A stretch of DNA of 64,000 nt from Hallella colorans (GCF_003096815.1 NZ_QENY01000015.1:1-64000); one strand, 5' to 3'. Shown: positions 8,497 to 19,638, counted from the stretch's first letter. Made by a program: numbers and translations. Notes: generated by a model not told the origin, from the sequence alone.

Positions 8497-8923
8497 GAAT
8501 GAAAACTTTTTTACCACGAAGACACACTCCATATCTATAAATTACTGGTGCAATGACAGTTGCGAAAAACTCAAAATAAGAGCGTATATTCAAAAAACAT
8601 ATTAGGATTTACAAATAGACAGAATACAGAGAGGTATTTGTCAGAAGTTTTCAGCATTGTTTTTCGTGCAGGTTTGAGATTAGATTAATGTCACAAAACG
8701 ATGAGGGCAATATACGAAGAACAACCAGCATACCACCCTTTGCACATGTGCGACTGACCGCCCTCAACCAGAACCATTTAATAAGGAAATGCCCATAACG
8801 AGCGGCAAGATTACGCCACAAGAGCTTCAAAAACATGATTATCAACACATAGATGTGGAAATATTGCGTTGTAAAAAATAATAAATCATTGGCGTATATT
8901 TCCAAACTTTCAATATAAATACT

Positions 8924-8931
8924 TATCTTTG
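8924..8931 (+). promoter_or_regulatory. -7 promoter box for the alpha-2-macroglobulin gene (TATCTTTG)
   Basis: A TAnnTTTG match ending 26 bp before the ATG. Confidence 0.7.
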
Positions 8932-8956
8932 CAATGTTTGTTTAAAGAAAAAACTT

Positions 8957-11900
8957 ATGAAAAAGATATTCTATCTTATCATTTTATTAGCAATACCCAT
9001 GAATATCCTTGCGGACAGTTACTCATCATTATGGAAGAAAGTGGACGATGCATCCAAAAAGGATTTGCCTAAAACCCAAATTCTATGGCTGAACAAAATT
9101 ATCGCCAAAGCGGAGGGTGAGAAAGCGTACGGCCAGCTGATGAAAGCCCAACTTCTTCGTTCCTCGCTTCAAACACAGATAGCACCCGACTCATTAGATG
9201 TGGAGATAGCCAGACTTGAGCGAAAAGCCCTCACGACCAAAGACAAAACGCTGCAAGCGGTATACGCGTCGGCGTTGGGCAAAATATACCAAGGACACCT
9301 TGAAGATGGTGCGGTGGCCAAAAGCAAGCATTGGTTTGCGCTTTCCATGCAAAATCCGGCCCTTTTGGCCCAGCATAAGAGCGAGGAATACGAACCGGCC
9401 ATCGTAAAAGGCGTGGACAGCCGCATCTTTAACGAAGACTTGCTGCACGTCATCGGTTTGGAAGCCGAAGACTATGCCACCCTGCACGATTATTATAGCA
9501 AAACAGGTAACCGGCCCGCCGCATGTATCACGGCATGCTACAAACTGAGACAGGAACGTGGCAACTATACTGCCGTGGCCAACAAATCTGTATATCTTCA
9601 GCGAGTAGACTCGCTCATTAAGGTTTACGCCGACCTGCCTATGGCTGGCGAATTGGCCATCGAGCATGACGATTACCTTGCCCAATGCCCTGACGCCTCG
9701 GCCGAAGAACGTGTCAAATACATCAACTACGCGCTCAACCAGTGGGGCGCATGGCCACGGATGAACATTCTGCGCAACGCTCTTGCCGAGTTGGAGCGGC
9801 CATCTTTCAATATCAACATAGGCGACTGCATGCTGCTGCCAAACGTCAAGCGCAAGGTGCTGGTCAATTCCATACGCAACATCAACGAGCTATACGTCAA
9901 AATATATCGAGTGGACGTGAGCGGAAAAACCAAGCTCAATCCTAATAAAGCCCAAGACTACAAGGTGCTGCAAAAACATATCGTCCCAGCCTTTGAGCGG
10001 TCGATTACGCGGCGATACATTGGCCAGCCGGCGTGGAAAGAGAACTGTGACTCCATCTTGTTGGAGGGAATGCCCGTAGGCGTGTATCTCATGGAGGCCT
10101 CCACTGACAACAAGGGCATCAAGCCTCAACGTGCCTTGCTGCGCGTGAGCGACCTCTACGTGATGAGTGAGGGCCGCCCAGACGACCACATTCGGTTTGT
10201 CGTGGTGAACGCGACAACAGGCAAGCCCATAGAAGGAGCGCATATAGAACTGACCACAAACGCCACATACGGCAATGGGAAAGACAGCAAAGTAAGCATA
10301 TTGAGCGGCCAAAATGGCGAGGTGAACTATGCCTACAAAGGACGAATGCCCAACAAAATATATGTCTTTACGGACAAAGACCGCGCCTGCGGCAACTTTG
10401 ACATAGACGCGTACTATTCTTATTGGGACGAAAAATCGGTAAGAAAAGACCTTTACGCTTATACAGACCGTAGTGTATACCGCCCTGGCCAGCAGGTTCA
10501 CGCGGTAGCTATCGCCACGGAGATAGACAGCAAAAGCGTATCAAGCAAAGCCCTTGACAATGAGCTGCTAACTATAACCTTGCGCGATGCCAATGGAAAA
10601 GAAGTGGGCAAAAAAGAAGTTACGACCGACGCTTTTGGCACAGCTTCCACTATGTTCACGCTGCCGACAAATGGGCTTACCGGCACTTTTTATATCAGGA
10701 TGGAGGGCCGCGATCTGTACGCCGGGACCTCGTTGCAAGTGGAACAATACAAACGCCCAACATATCAAATAGAATTTGAGCCTTATAAAAAAGCATACCA
10801 AATAGGCGACGTAGTAAAAGTGCGCGGCGTGGCAAAGAGCTTTGCCGGCGTGCCAGTGCAAGGAGCCAAGGTGGAATACACCGTGAAACGCAACAAGAGC
10901 ATGTGGTCTCGCTGGAGCGACGGTAACTGGTCGGACAACCTGCTGACAGAATCCACCGTGACAGCCGATGATGGTTCTTTCTACTTGAACATGCCAATGA
11001 CATTGCCCCCAAATGTCAATATGGAGCTTCCACTATATTATAATGTGGTGGCGAACGCCAAAGTGACCGACCTTTCGGGCGAGACACACGAAGGCACGAC
11101 ATCGCTGCCACTGAGCAATCGCACGCAAATTTTAAATTGCGACATACCTTCCAAGACGCTAAGAGACAGCCTGCGCAACTTCTCTTTCACGCTCAGGAAC
11201 GTCGCCGGCGAAGTTATCGAGGGCAAAGTGCGCTATAAAATTGACAACGAGCCATGGCAGACGACAGACGCCAACAAGCCCGTCGCCATCGCTCGCAAAT
11301 TGACATCAGGACAGCATACTATCACGGGGATATGTGACAATGACACCGTGAAAAAACAATTTATCATATTTTCTTATGAGGACAAGAAGCCTGCGATAGA
11401 GACCCCACACTGGTTCTACGTCTCTGACAATCGATTCCACGCCGACGGTAAACCCGTGTACATACAGGTGGGCAGCTCTGATAGCGATGTGTACCTATAC
11501 TATACCGTGCTGAGCGGAGGACGCGTCATCGACGAAGGGCGCACGGTGCTCAACAACGAAGTGCTCACCAAGAAGATGGTTTACAAAGAAGCGTACGGCG
11601 ATGGCATCACGATAAATATGGCATGGGTGAAACGAGGTCATCTCTTCAAGCATACCGTGCAGCTGCTTAGACCAGAGCCCGACAACAAACTCAAACTCTC
11701 GTGGAAGACTTTCCGCGACCGACTGGCTCCCGGACAAAAGGAGGAGTGGACACTGCGAATACTCACGCCCGATGGCAAGCCTGCGCAAGCGCAGCTGCTC
11801 GCCACCATGTACGACAAGAGTTTGGACGGCATAGTCAAGCACCAATGGCATTTCTCGCCCCACTATCAATTCTCTTTGCCACAAACAGAATGGCACGGCG

Positions 11901-14521
11901 GCAGCAACGACGCCATAGGATTGTACGGCTTCGCCAATTACAAGAGACTGCCAGAGCGCATGCTTGCGTTCAGCCATTACTATAAGAGCATGTTCTACAT
12001 CGCGCCTCCTTACGTGCTCTACGAGTCGATGGCTACGCAGGCTTCCAACGGTTTGCGGACACGCGCCATGGGAGCGGGGATTTCGATCGCAAAAAACGAA
12101 TTGGTCAAATCAGAGGCCGTCGCGAAAACTGGCGGTGGCTATGCGGCTGACAGCGTGTACCAAGAAGTGACCGAATTGTCAGCCCTCGACAACGCCCCAA
12201 ACAATCAAGCCACCGGGATGGATAGCGGAAACAAGCAGGGCAATGCCACCCAGCAACCGCGCGAAAACCTCAACGAGACAGCGTTCTTCTTCCCAACGCT
12301 CATGGCCGACAGTCAAGGCAATGTCAACATCAAGTTTACACTGCCAGAGAGCGTCACCACTTGGCGTTTCATGGGTATCGCCCACGACAAGCAGATGAAC
12401 CATGAGCAGTTATCAGCCGAAGCCGTAGCAAAGAAAGACGTGATGGTGCAGCCCAACTTACCACGTTTTATCCGCATGGGCGACAAAGCTCAAATCAGTG
12501 GTCGCATCTATAACACCGCAGAGAAAAACATCAACGGTATGGCACGCTTTCAGCTTCTCGACCCCGAGACAGAGGCAGTGGTGGCAGAATGGGAAAAAGC
12601 ATTCGACGTGGCCCGAGGCATGACCACGACCGTCTATTTTGACGTTGACGCAGACCGCTTGGCCGCAAACGCCAAAGGTTGCAATCTGTTCATTGCTCGT
12701 GTCATGGTGGAGGGCAACGGTTTTAGCGATGGCGAGCAGCACTATTTGCCGCTCTTACCCAATCGCGAATATGTTACTACCACGGTTCCATTCACACAGA
12801 ATGGCACAGGCACGAAAACCATAGATTTGAGCAAACTGTTTCCCAACGCCGACGCCCAAAACAAGCTTACCATCGAATATACCAACCATCCGGCATGGCT
12901 CATGGTGCAAGCGTTGCCATCAATAGCCAGTCCCTACGACAAGGACGCTATATCGTTGGTCACCGCCATCTATGCCAACAGCATAGGACAGAGCCTTCTT
13001 AATTCATCGCCAAAAATTAAGCGGACTGTCGAAATGTGGAAAAAGGAAACGCGAGAAGAAACTTCGCTGATGAGCAGTTTGCAGAAAAATCAAGAGCTAA
13101 AGACAATGGTACTCTCCGAAACACCGTGGGTTGCCAACGCCGAGAGGGAAGCTGAACAGAAACAACAGCTTATCAACTTCTTGGACGAGACGACCATTGG
13201 TTATCGCGTCAACAATTTCACCACCAAGCTGCAAGCCCTCCAGAACAGCGATGGCTCGTTCAGTTGGTGGCCGGGCATGGCCGGAAGCTCTTATATAACA
13301 ATGAGCGTAGCACAAATATTGACACGTTTGGATGCCATGATTGGCACAAAATACGTGCGCACGAACATGCTCAACCAAGCGTTTGGATACCTTGACAGGC
13401 GTATCGCCGAGGAAACGAGAGAGCTGAAGAAGGCTGAGAAGAAAGGGCAGAAGCATCTTTCTCCAAGCGAGCTGGCATGCAATTATCTGTACACATGCGC
13501 ATTGGCCAAACGCCCGGAAAGTCAAGACATGAACTATTTGGTGGCTTTGTTGGAAAAGATGCCCACCGAACTCACCATCTATGGAAAGGCTGGTTGCGCC
13601 GTTATCCTGTCTCAATATGGCAAGGAGCGGCGAGCCAAGGAATATCTGCAAAGCATCAACGAGTACTCCGTTTACAAAGCGGAGATGGGCAGATATTTTG
13701 ACACTCACAAAGCCTTTTACAGTTGGTTTGATTACAAAATACCCACACAGACGTTTGCAATCGAAGCCATAAAACGCCTCAATCCGACCGACACCAAGAC
13801 CATTGAAGAGATGCAGCGGTGGCTATTGCAAGAGAAACGCACCACCGGATGGGACACACCCATCAACGCGGTGAACGCCGTTTACGCTTTTATGGGTAAC
13901 AATGAGGGTGGGATCGACATGAGCAAGCTTGCCTCTGGCATACCAACAACACTGAAAATAAATGGACAAGCTCTCAAAACACCTCAGGCAACGGCAGGGC
14001 TTGGATATGTAAAAACAACGGTAAAAGGCAACAAGGCAAGCACGTTTACGGCCGAAAAAACAAGCCAAGGCACATCTTGGGGGGCACTCTACGCACAGTA
14101 TTGGCAGAAGGCTTCGGATGTAAAGGCTGCATCATCTGGACTTATAGTCAAGCGTGAGATATGCTCGACAGACGGCAAGAAAATAACCAACCGACTGAAA
14201 GTGGGCGACAAAGTGAGGGTGCGCATCACCATCACGGCCGACCGAGACTATGACTTTGTTCAGGTACAAGACAAGCGCGCGGCTTGCTTGGAACCAGCGG
14301 AGCAGCTCAGTGGCTATCACTGGGGCTACTACCTCGCGCCGCAAGATAACGTGACCAACTATTATTTTGACTGTCTCGCCAAAGGGAAACATATTGTCGA
14401 GACCGATTATTACGTGGACCGCGAGGGTGACTACACCACTGGAATATGCACCGCGCAATGCGCCTATAGCCCTGAATATTCTGGCAGGGAGGGAGCAAAA
14501 GAATTGCATGTGACCCGATAA
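8957..14521 (+). CDS. alpha-2-macroglobulin family protein without a thioester motif
   Basis: A 1854-residue exported protein with a signal peptide at residues 1-19 (ending ILA). The N-terminal 350 residues are helical and specific to this type. MG-type domains follow: an MG2-like stretch with TDRSVYRPGQQVHA at about 500, and the A2M domain signature FFFPTLMADSQGN..LPESVTTWRF near 1110-1140. The region that carries Cys-x-Glu-Gln in thioester-type macroglobulins reads SPYDKDAIS near residue 1328, so no thioester can form. An alpha-helical toroid (TKLQALQNSDGSFSWWPG) and a receptor-like C-terminal domain close the protein. Family members trap or resist proteases at the cell surface or in the periplasm; the function here is inferred. 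DUF1573 follows after 39 bp. Confidence 0.88.
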   Translation: MKKIFYLIILLAIPMNILADSYSSLWKKVDDASKKDLPKTQILWLNKIIAKAEGEKAYGQLMKAQLLRSSLQTQIAPDSLDVEIARLERKALTTKDKTLQAVYASALGKIYQGHLEDGAVAKSKHWFALSMQNPALLAQHKSEEYEPAIVKGVDSRIFNEDLLHVIGLEAEDYATLHDYYSKTGNRPAACITACYKLRQERGNYTAVANKSVYLQRVDSLIKVYADLPMAGELAIEHDDYLAQCPDASAEERVKYINYALNQWGAWPRMNILRNALAELERPSFNINIGDCMLLPNVKRKVLVNSIRNINELYVKIYRVDVSGKTKLNPNKAQDYKVLQKHIVPAFERSITRRYIGQPAWKENCDSILLEGMPVGVYLMEASTDNKGIKPQRALLRVSDLYVMSEGRPDDHIRFVVVNATTGKPIEGAHIELTTNATYGNGKDSKVSILSGQNGEVNYAYKGRMPNKIYVFTDKDRACGNFDIDAYYSYWDEKSVRKDLYAYTDRSVYRPGQQVHAVAIATEIDSKSVSSKALDNELLTITLRDANGKEVGKKEVTTDAFGTASTMFTLPTNGLTGTFYIRMEGRDLYAGTSLQVEQYKRPTYQIEFEPYKKAYQIGDVVKVRGVAKSFAGVPVQGAKVEYTVKRNKSMWSRWSDGNWSDNLLTESTVTADDGSFYLNMPMTLPPNVNMELPLYYNVVANAKVTDLSGETHEGTTSLPLSNRTQILNCDIPSKTLRDSLRNFSFTLRNVAGEVIEGKVRYKIDNEPWQTTDANKPVAIARKLTSGQHTITGICDNDTVKKQFIIFSYEDKKPAIETPHWFYVSDNRFHADGKPVYIQVGSSDSDVYLYYTVLSGGRVIDEGRTVLNNEVLTKKMVYKEAYGDGITINMAWVKRGHLFKHTVQLLRPEPDNKLKLSWKTFRDRLAPGQKEEWTLRILTPDGKPAQAQLLATMYDKSLDGIVKHQWHFSPHYQFSLPQTEWHGGSNDAIGLYGFANYKRLPERMLAFSHYYKSMFYIAPPYVLYESMATQASNGLRTRAMGAGISIAKNELVKSEAVAKTGGGYAADSVYQEVTELSALDNAPNNQATGMDSGNKQGNATQQPRENLNETAFFFPTLMADSQGNVNIKFTLPESVTTWRFMGIAHDKQMNHEQLSAEAVAKKDVMVQPNLPRFIRMGDKAQISGRIYNTAEKNINGMARFQLLDPETEAVVAEWEKAFDVARGMTTTVYFDVDADRLAANAKGCNLFIARVMVEGNGFSDGEQHYLPLLPNREYVTTTVPFTQNGTGTKTIDLSKLFPNADAQNKLTIEYTNHPAWLMVQALPSIASPYDKDAISLVTAIYANSIGQSLLNSSPKIKRTVEMWKKETREETSLMSSLQKNQELKTMVLSETPWVANAEREAEQKQQLINFLDETTIGYRVNNFTTKLQALQNSDGSFSWWPGMAGSSYITMSVAQILTRLDAMIGTKYVRTNMLNQAFGYLDRRIAEETRELKKAEKKGQKHLSPSELACNYLYTCALAKRPESQDMNYLVALLEKMPTELTIYGKAGCAVILSQYGKERRAKEYLQSINEYSVYKAEMGRYFDTHKAFYSWFDYKIPTQTFAIEAIKRLNPTDTKTIEEMQRWLLQEKRTTGWDTPINAVNAVYAFMGNNEGGIDMSKLASGIPTTLKINGQALKTPQATAGLGYVKTTVKGNKASTFTAEKTSQGTSWGALYAQYWQKASDVKAASSGLIVKREICSTDGKKITNRLKVGDKVRVRITITADRDYDFVQVQDKRAACLEPAEQLSGYHWGYYLAPQDNVTNYYFDCLAKGKHIVETDYYVDREGDYTTGICTAQCAYSPEYSGREGAKELHVTR

Positions 14522-14560
14522 AGCATCAATAATAGGGTCGCTACAAACGATTATTAACAA

Positions 14561-15631
14561 ATGATGAATAAAAAAATAATAGGAATATCTCTTATCGCAT
14601 TAATTTGCTGCGAAGCTAAAGCACAAGAGATTACAATAGCAAACAAGACAATAGACTGTGGGCAAGTAGTTTTCAAATCGCCTGTGAGAGCCGAGTTTGA
14701 AATGAGAAACAGTGGCGGTCAGCCATTGGTTATAACCAATGTACAGACCAGTTGTGGCTGCACGCAAGCCCAATATCCGAAAACCCCCATCGCCCCCGGC
14801 GCGAAATTCGTGGTCGCAGCCACCTACGACGCCAAACAAATGGGCCGGTTCGACAAACAAATTGGCATATACAGCAACGCCACCCAAAATCCTTTGACAC
14901 TGTCTGTACGTGGCGTTGTCGTCTCAAAGATTATCAAATTTGAAGGCCAATACACGTTTCAAATGGGCAAATTAAAGGTCGACGTGAATAACATAGAATT
15001 TGATAATGTAAATCGCGGTGACCAACCTACCCAAGTGATACACATCAAAAACATTGGCTCCACTGTCGCCGAGCCAGTTGTGATGCATCTTCCCGACTAT
15101 CTAAAAGCTAACATTTCACCCTCGAAAATAGCCCCTGGGCACAGTGCCACGGCCATCTTGACACTCGACTCACACCGCATTCGAGACTTGGGCTTAACTC
15201 AAACTTCTGTATATTTAGGCTCATTTCTCGGCGACACCGTATCTCCCAAAAAAGAAATATCAATCTCGACCGTACTTCTTCCGGGCTTCAAAGGAATGAC
15301 AGACTCCACTCGAATCTATGCGCCCAAGTTGAGATTGTCCGCAGGAAGCCTTGAGTTGGGCAGTTTTAAAGGCAAGGCTAAGAAGAAAGGCGAAATCGAA
15401 ATCACCAACCAAGGACGAACCACGCTCAAGATAAACAGCCTTCAAATGTTCACCATGGGATTGGAAGTATCGCTCAACAAAACAGAAATCGAACCCGGTG
15501 AAAAAGCCAAACTCAAAATAACCGCGATGGCCAACGAGTTGAAAATGGCACGTTCCAAACCACGTATACTAATGATTACCAACGACCCGGAGAACACTAA
15601 GATAGTCATCAACATCAATGTTGAAATGTAA
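14561..15631 (+). CDS. DUF1573 domain protein
   Basis: A 356-residue exported protein with a signal peptide to about residue 21 (AKAQ). At least two DUF1573-type Ig-like modules are seen: the first at about 30-125 with SGGQPLVITNVQTSCGCT and YDAKQMGRFDKQIGIYSN, then a second related segment at about 145-235 and a third at about 250-356 (ITNQGRTTLKI). The CGC pair in the first module is characteristic of the family. Function is unknown; such proteins are common and periplasmic in Bacteroidota. It is probably co-transcribed with the alpha-2-macroglobulin gene 39 bp upstream. Confidence 0.85.
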   Translation: MMNKKIIGISLIALICCEAKAQEITIANKTIDCGQVVFKSPVRAEFEMRNSGGQPLVITNVQTSCGCTQAQYPKTPIAPGAKFVVAATYDAKQMGRFDKQIGIYSNATQNPLTLSVRGVVVSKIIKFEGQYTFQMGKLKVDVNNIEFDNVNRGDQPTQVIHIKNIGSTVAEPVVMHLPDYLKANISPSKIAPGHSATAILTLDSHRIRDLGLTQTSVYLGSFLGDTVSPKKEISISTVLLPGFKGMTDSTRIYAPKLRLSAGSLELGSFKGKAKKKGEIEITNQGRTTLKINSLQMFTMGLEVSLNKTEIEPGEKAKLKITAMANELKMARSKPRILMITNDPENTKIVININVEM

Positions 15632-15776
15632 AAAACAAGAAGCCGGACGGATTAAAGACTACCAAAGAAGTGGAGAACTTACTTCGCCAAACACCGATTC
15701 ATAATTCAACCATGCGATAACAGCATGCCATATACACATCTTTAACATCATAAATTGGCAACATCCATACCCTAAT

Positions 15777-16637
15777 ATGAATGTAAAAATAGAAATTGAC
15801 AGTGGCAGCGGGTTCTGTTTTGGCGTAACAACGGCCATCAAGAAGGCTGAAGAAGAGCTTGCAGGCGGCAAAACCCTATATTGTTTGGGCGACATTGTGC
15901 ACAACAGCATGGAAGTGAACAGGTTGCATCGACAAGGCCTAATCACAATCAATCATGAGCAATTAAGGCAGTTGCGCAATGCGAAAGTGCTGCTCAGGGC
16001 GCACGGAGAGCCACCCGAGACCTACGAACTGGCACGCAAAAACAATATAGAGATTATCGACGCAACATGTCCCGTGGTGTTAGCCTTACAGCGAAGAATA
16101 AAGAGAAAGTTTGTTGACAACCCAGATTCACAGATTGTTATCTTCGGAAAAAACGGGCATGCAGAGGTACTTGGTCTTGTCGGGCAAACTCATTCCAACG
16201 CCATCGTGGTGGAAAACATTGAGGACGTAAAGCGACTCGACTTCAATCGTAGCGTCTATCTATATTCCCAAACCACCAAAAGCCTTGACGAATTCCACCA
16301 TATTATTGCATACATAGAACAACACATATCACCCCATGCCACCTTTGAGCGCTTCGACACGATATGCCGTCAAGTGGCTAACCGCATGCCCAACATAGCC
16401 GAGTTTGCGTCCAAACACGATCTCATCCTATTCGTAAGTGGCCGCAAAAGCTCCAATGGCAAGGTGCTTTTCCACGAATGTCGGAGCGTCAACCCCAACA
16501 GTTATCAGATAGAAAGCGCTGAGGAGATAGACTTTGACTGGTTTAAAGGGGTAAGCACCATTGGCATTTGCGGCGCCACCAGTACGCCAAAATGGCTGAT
16601 GGAAGAGTGCAAAGAGGCTATCCTGAGGCATGATTAA
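15777..16637 (+). CDS. ispH: 4-hydroxy-3-methylbut-2-enyl diphosphate reductase
   Basis: A 286-residue IspH enzyme, the last step of the MEP pathway, making isopentenyl and dimethylallyl diphosphate. Three iron-sulfur cysteines are seen: Cys14 in GFCFGV, Cys100 or so in DATCPVV, and Cys in DTICRQVANRM (about 195). The GATSTPKWLMEE motif near the C-terminus matches the substrate loop. It starts at an ATG with only a weak upstream signal. This enzyme supplies precursors for the polyprenyl synthase encoded at 3.7-4.7 kb. Confidence 0.95.
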   Translation: MNVKIEIDSGSGFCFGVTTAIKKAEEELAGGKTLYCLGDIVHNSMEVNRLHRQGLITINHEQLRQLRNAKVLLRAHGEPPETYELARKNNIEIIDATCPVVLALQRRIKRKFVDNPDSQIVIFGKNGHAEVLGLVGQTHSNAIVVENIEDVKRLDFNRSVYLYSQTTKSLDEFHHIIAYIEQHISPHATFERFDTICRQVANRMPNIAEFASKHDLILFVSGRKSSNGKVLFHECRSVNPNSYQIESAEEIDFDWFKGVSTIGICGATSTPKWLMEECKEAILRHD

Positions 16638-16678
16638 ATCAAAACGAGCAACTTTTTTACGTTCTTCATAACACCGCA

Positions 16679-16733
16679 TTGCCCTATGTTTGAGTGGTGA
16701 AACACACATTTCACGCATCTAAACATAGGGCAA
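16679..16733. repeat. long inverted repeat between ispH and clpB
   Basis: Perfect 13-bp arms, TTGCCCTATGTTT and AAACATAGGGCAA, enclose 29 bp that can pair further (TGAAA with TTTCA). It may terminate ispH transcription or regulate clpB. It is not the CIRCE element. Confidence 0.75.
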
Positions 16734-16742
16734 ATAATATTC

Positions 16743-16783
16743 TGTCATTTTGTCATTTTTATTGAATGGGCACGCCATTTGAC
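16743..16783 (+). promoter_or_regulatory. candidate sigma-54-like promoter of clpB
   Basis: GGGCACG-N4-TTGAC at 16768-16783 resembles the -24/-12 consensus TGGCACG-N4-TTGCA, differing at the first T and the -12 C. It is preceded by a tandem TGTCATTT TGTCATTT at 16743-16758. No TAnnTTTG box is seen before clpB. This is a motif match only. Confidence 0.4.
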
Positions 16784-16856
16784 TTTATACAGTTGAAATA
16801 AAAATATATCACACCATTAGAAAACATAAAAAAGAAAATATAGAAAGGAGACAAAC

Positions 16857-19445
16857 ATGACATTTGACAAATTCACTATCAAGGCGCAAGAGGCAGTACA
16901 AGAGGCTGTCAACATAGCGCAAGAGGCTCAACAGCAGGTGATCGAGCCAACACACCTATTGCAAGGCATCATACAAAAAAGTAGGGATGTCACAAATTTC
17001 GTATTCCAAAAATTAGGCGTTAACACATCACAAATTGAAAAATTGGTTCAACAAGAATTACGCCGACTGCCCCGTGTGGAAGGTGGGCAGCCCTATTTCT
17101 CTAACGACACCAATTCGGTGTTGCAGCGTGCCATAGGCATTTCGCAGAAAATGGGAGACGAATTTGTGTCTGTAGAACCTATACTCTTAGCTCTGCTTCA
17201 AGTTAACTCTACCGTAGCCCACATTCTGAAAGACGCCGGATGCACAGAGGATAACATGAGAAAGGCTATCGAAGAGTTGCGCCAAGGCCAAAATGTGCAA
17301 GGCCAAAGTGGCGACGAGAACTTTCAAGCCTTGTCCAAATACGCCAAAAACTTGGTGGACGAGGCCCGCAAAGGCAAGCTTGACCCCGTGATAGGGCGCG
17401 ACGAAGAGATACGCCGCGTGCTACAAATATTGTCGAGACGTACCAAGAACAACCCTATATTAATAGGCGAGCCGGGTACAGGCAAAACCGCCATCGTGGA
17501 AGGATTGGCGCAACGCATCGTGCGTGGCGACGTGCCCGAGAACCTGAAAAATAAGCAACTATATTCGTTGGACATGGGAGCTTTGGTAGCAGGGGCTAAA
17601 TACAAGGGCGAGTTTGAGGAACGTCTGAAAAGCGTTATCAAGGAGGTAACGAGTGCTAACGGCAATATCATATTGTTCATAGATGAGATTCACACGCTCG
17701 TTGGGGCAGGTGGCGGCGAGGGAGCCATGGACGCTGCCAACATCTTGAAACCCGCGTTGGCTCGCGGCGAGCTACGCGCCATCGGAGCAACCACACTCAA
17801 CGAGTACCAGAAATACTTTGAGAAAGACGCGGCTCTTGAGCGTCGTTTCCAAACCGTGATGGTCGAAGAACCAGACGAGTTGGACGCCATTTCCATCCTG
17901 CGAGGGCTCAAGGAGCGCTACGAGAACCACCATAAGGTGCGTATTCAGGACGATGCCTGCATCGCTGCCGTACAGCTTTCGGAGCGCTATATCTCCGACA
18001 GGTTCCTCCCCGACAAGGCCATCGACCTCATGGACGAGGCTGCCGCTAAGCTGCGCATGGAACGAGACTCCGTCCCCGAGGAACTTGACGAGATATCCCG
18101 CCGATTGAAACAATTGGAGATTGAGCGCGAGGCCATCAAACGAGAGAACGATGAGGACAAGATTAAGCTATTGGACAAGGACATAGCCGAGCTCAAAGAG
18201 CAGGAGCACCAATACCGTGCCAAATGGGAAGCCGAGCGTAGTCTTGTCAACAAGATACAGCAAGACAAACAAGAGATGGAACAACTCAAGTTTGAGGCGG
18301 AACGCGCCGAACGCGAAGGCAACTATGAACGGGTGGCCGAAATACGCTATGGCAAGCTGCAACAGCTACAAGATGACATCAACAATATACAGCAACAGCT
18401 CAAGAACACGCAAGGCGGCGATGGCATGGTGCGAGAGGAAGTGACCACCGATGACATAGCCGAGGTAGTGAGCCGATGGACCGGAATTCCGGTGACAAGG
18501 ATGTTGCAAAGCGAGCGAGATAAATTGTTGCATTTGGAAGAGGAATTGCACAAGCGTGTCATAGGCCAAGACGAGGCTATCAAAGCTGTGTCGGATGCTG
18601 TGCGTCGAAGTCGCGCCGGCCTGCAAGATCCCAAGAAACCCATCGCCTCTTTCATCTTTCTCGGAACAACGGGTACCGGTAAGACCGAATTGGCCAAGGC
18701 CTTGGCGGAATACCTCTTCAACGACGAGAATATGATGACGCGTATTGACATGAGCGAGTACCAAGAGAAATTCAGCGTGTCCCGACTCATCGGCGCGCCT
18801 CCGGGGTATGTCGGCTACGACGAGGGTGGCCAGCTCACGGAGGCCGTGAGACGTAAGCCATACAGCGTAGTACTGTTTGACGAGATCGAGAAGGCGCACC
18901 CCGACGTGTTCAACACATTGTTGCAGGTGCTTGACGACGGTCGTCTTACCGACAACAAGGGGCGCACGGTCAACTTCAAGAACACCATCATCATCATGAC
19001 CTCCAATCTCGGAAGCCAGTACATACAAGAGCGTTTCTCTGCCCTCGACGACCACAACCGCCACGAGGTAATCAGCGACACGCGCGACAAGGTGATGGAG
19101 ATGCTCAGAAAGACCATCCGGCCGGAATTCTTGAACCGTATTGACGACATCATCATGTTCTTGCCTCTCACCAAACAAGAGATAGCCAAGGTAGTGACCT
19201 TGCAACTGCAACGCGTTCGCAAGATGCTCGAGCCGCAGGGCTTTAACATAGAATGGACAGACCAAGCGGTAGATTGGTTGGCCAACGTGGGCTATGACCC
19301 CGAGTTTGGCGCACGCCCAGTGAAGCGCGCCATCCAAGAGCACATGCTCAACGAGTTGTCTAAGAAAATCCTCGCAGAGGAGGTCAATCGTGAGAAGCCC
19401 ATAGTGATAGACGCCAACGGCAACGGCTTGGTGTTTCGCAATTAA
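16857..19445 (+). CDS. clpB: ATP-dependent disaggregase ClpB
   Basis: An 862-residue full-length ClpB chaperone, which extracts polypeptides from aggregates together with DnaK. The N-terminal Clp repeat domain covers about residues 1-145. AAA domain 1 has Walker A GEPGTGKT (about 206) and Walker [14 protein letters not shown]. The coiled-coil M domain (about 400-530) identifies ClpB rather than ClpA or ClpC. AAA domain 2 has GTTGTGKT (about 603) and [14 protein letters not shown]. The start is supported by AGGAG nine bases upstream. It is monocistronic, followed by a strong terminator, and possibly under heat-shock control through the upstream element. Confidence 0.97.
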   Translation: MTFDKFTIKAQEAVQEAVNIAQEAQQQVIEPTHLLQGIIQKSRDVTNFVFQKLGVNTSQIEKLVQQELRRLPRVEGGQPYFSNDTNSVLQRAIGISQKMGDEFVSVEPILLALLQVNSTVAHILKDAGCTEDNMRKAIEELRQGQNVQGQSGDENFQALSKYAKNLVDEARKGKLDPVIGRDEEIRRVLQILSRRTKNNPILIGEPGTGKTAIVEGLAQRIVRGDVPENLKNKQLYSLDMGALVAGAKYKGEFEERLKSVIKEVTSANGNIILFIDEIHTLVGAGGGEGAMDAANILKPALARGELRAIGATTLNEYQKYFEKDAALERRFQTVMVEEPDELDAISILRGLKERYENHHKVRIQDDACIAAVQLSERYISDRFLPDKAIDLMDEAAAKLRMERDSVPEELDEISRRLKQLEIEREAIKRENDEDKIKLLDKDIAELKEQEHQYRAKWEAERSLVNKIQQDKQEMEQLKFEAERAEREGNYERVAEIRYGKLQQLQDDINNIQQQLKNTQGGDGMVREEVTTDDIAEVVSRWTGIPVTRMLQSERDKLLHLEEELHKRVIGQDEAIKAVSDAVRRSRAGLQDPKKPIASFIFLGTTGTGKTELAKALAEYLFNDENMMTRIDMSEYQEKFSVSRLIGAPPGYVGYDEGGQLTEAVRRKPYSVVLFDEIEKAHPDVFNTLLQVLDDGRLTDNKGRTVNFKNTIIIMTSNLGSQYIQERFSALDDHNRHEVISDTRDKVMEMLRKTIRPEFLNRIDDIIMFLPLTKQEIAKVVTLQLQRVRKMLEPQGFNIEWTDQAVDWLANVGYDPEFGARPVKRAIQEHMLNELSKKILAEEVNREKPIVIDANGNGLVFRN

Positions 19446-19484
19446 AGCCTTGTGCCAAGCCTGACAAACAGGCAGGCTATATTT

Positions 19485-19524
19485 GAGGAGGTGCGTCGCA
19501 ATGACGCACCTCCTCTTATTTTGT
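19485..19524 (+). terminator. terminator after clpB
   Basis: A perfect 13-bp stem (GAGGAGGTGCGTC and its complement) with loop GCAAT, followed by TTATTTTGT. Confidence 0.9.
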
Positions 19525-19638
19525 AAAAAAATACTGCCTAAAATCAGCCCCTTGGCAAGTGGGTGTTTTAGAGAAAAAAATATAACTTTATGAGAATAAA
19601 ATTTTTAAAATGACATCGTAAGAATGTAGCCCGCTCAT

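Noticed and set aside
8651..8905. 84-codon minus-strand frame in the gap containing array A
   Set aside because: It has no ribosome-binding site or promoter, and no protein-like features beyond one hydrophobic stretch; it overlaps the AT-rich promoter region.
16679..16733. CIRCE heat-shock operator before clpB
   Set aside because: The inverted arms do not match TTAGCACTC-N9-GAGTGCTAA and the loop is 29 bp.
18366..19343. 325-codon open frame antisense to clpB
   Set aside because: It is a shadow of the conserved clpB frame, with no start signal and no recognisable protein.
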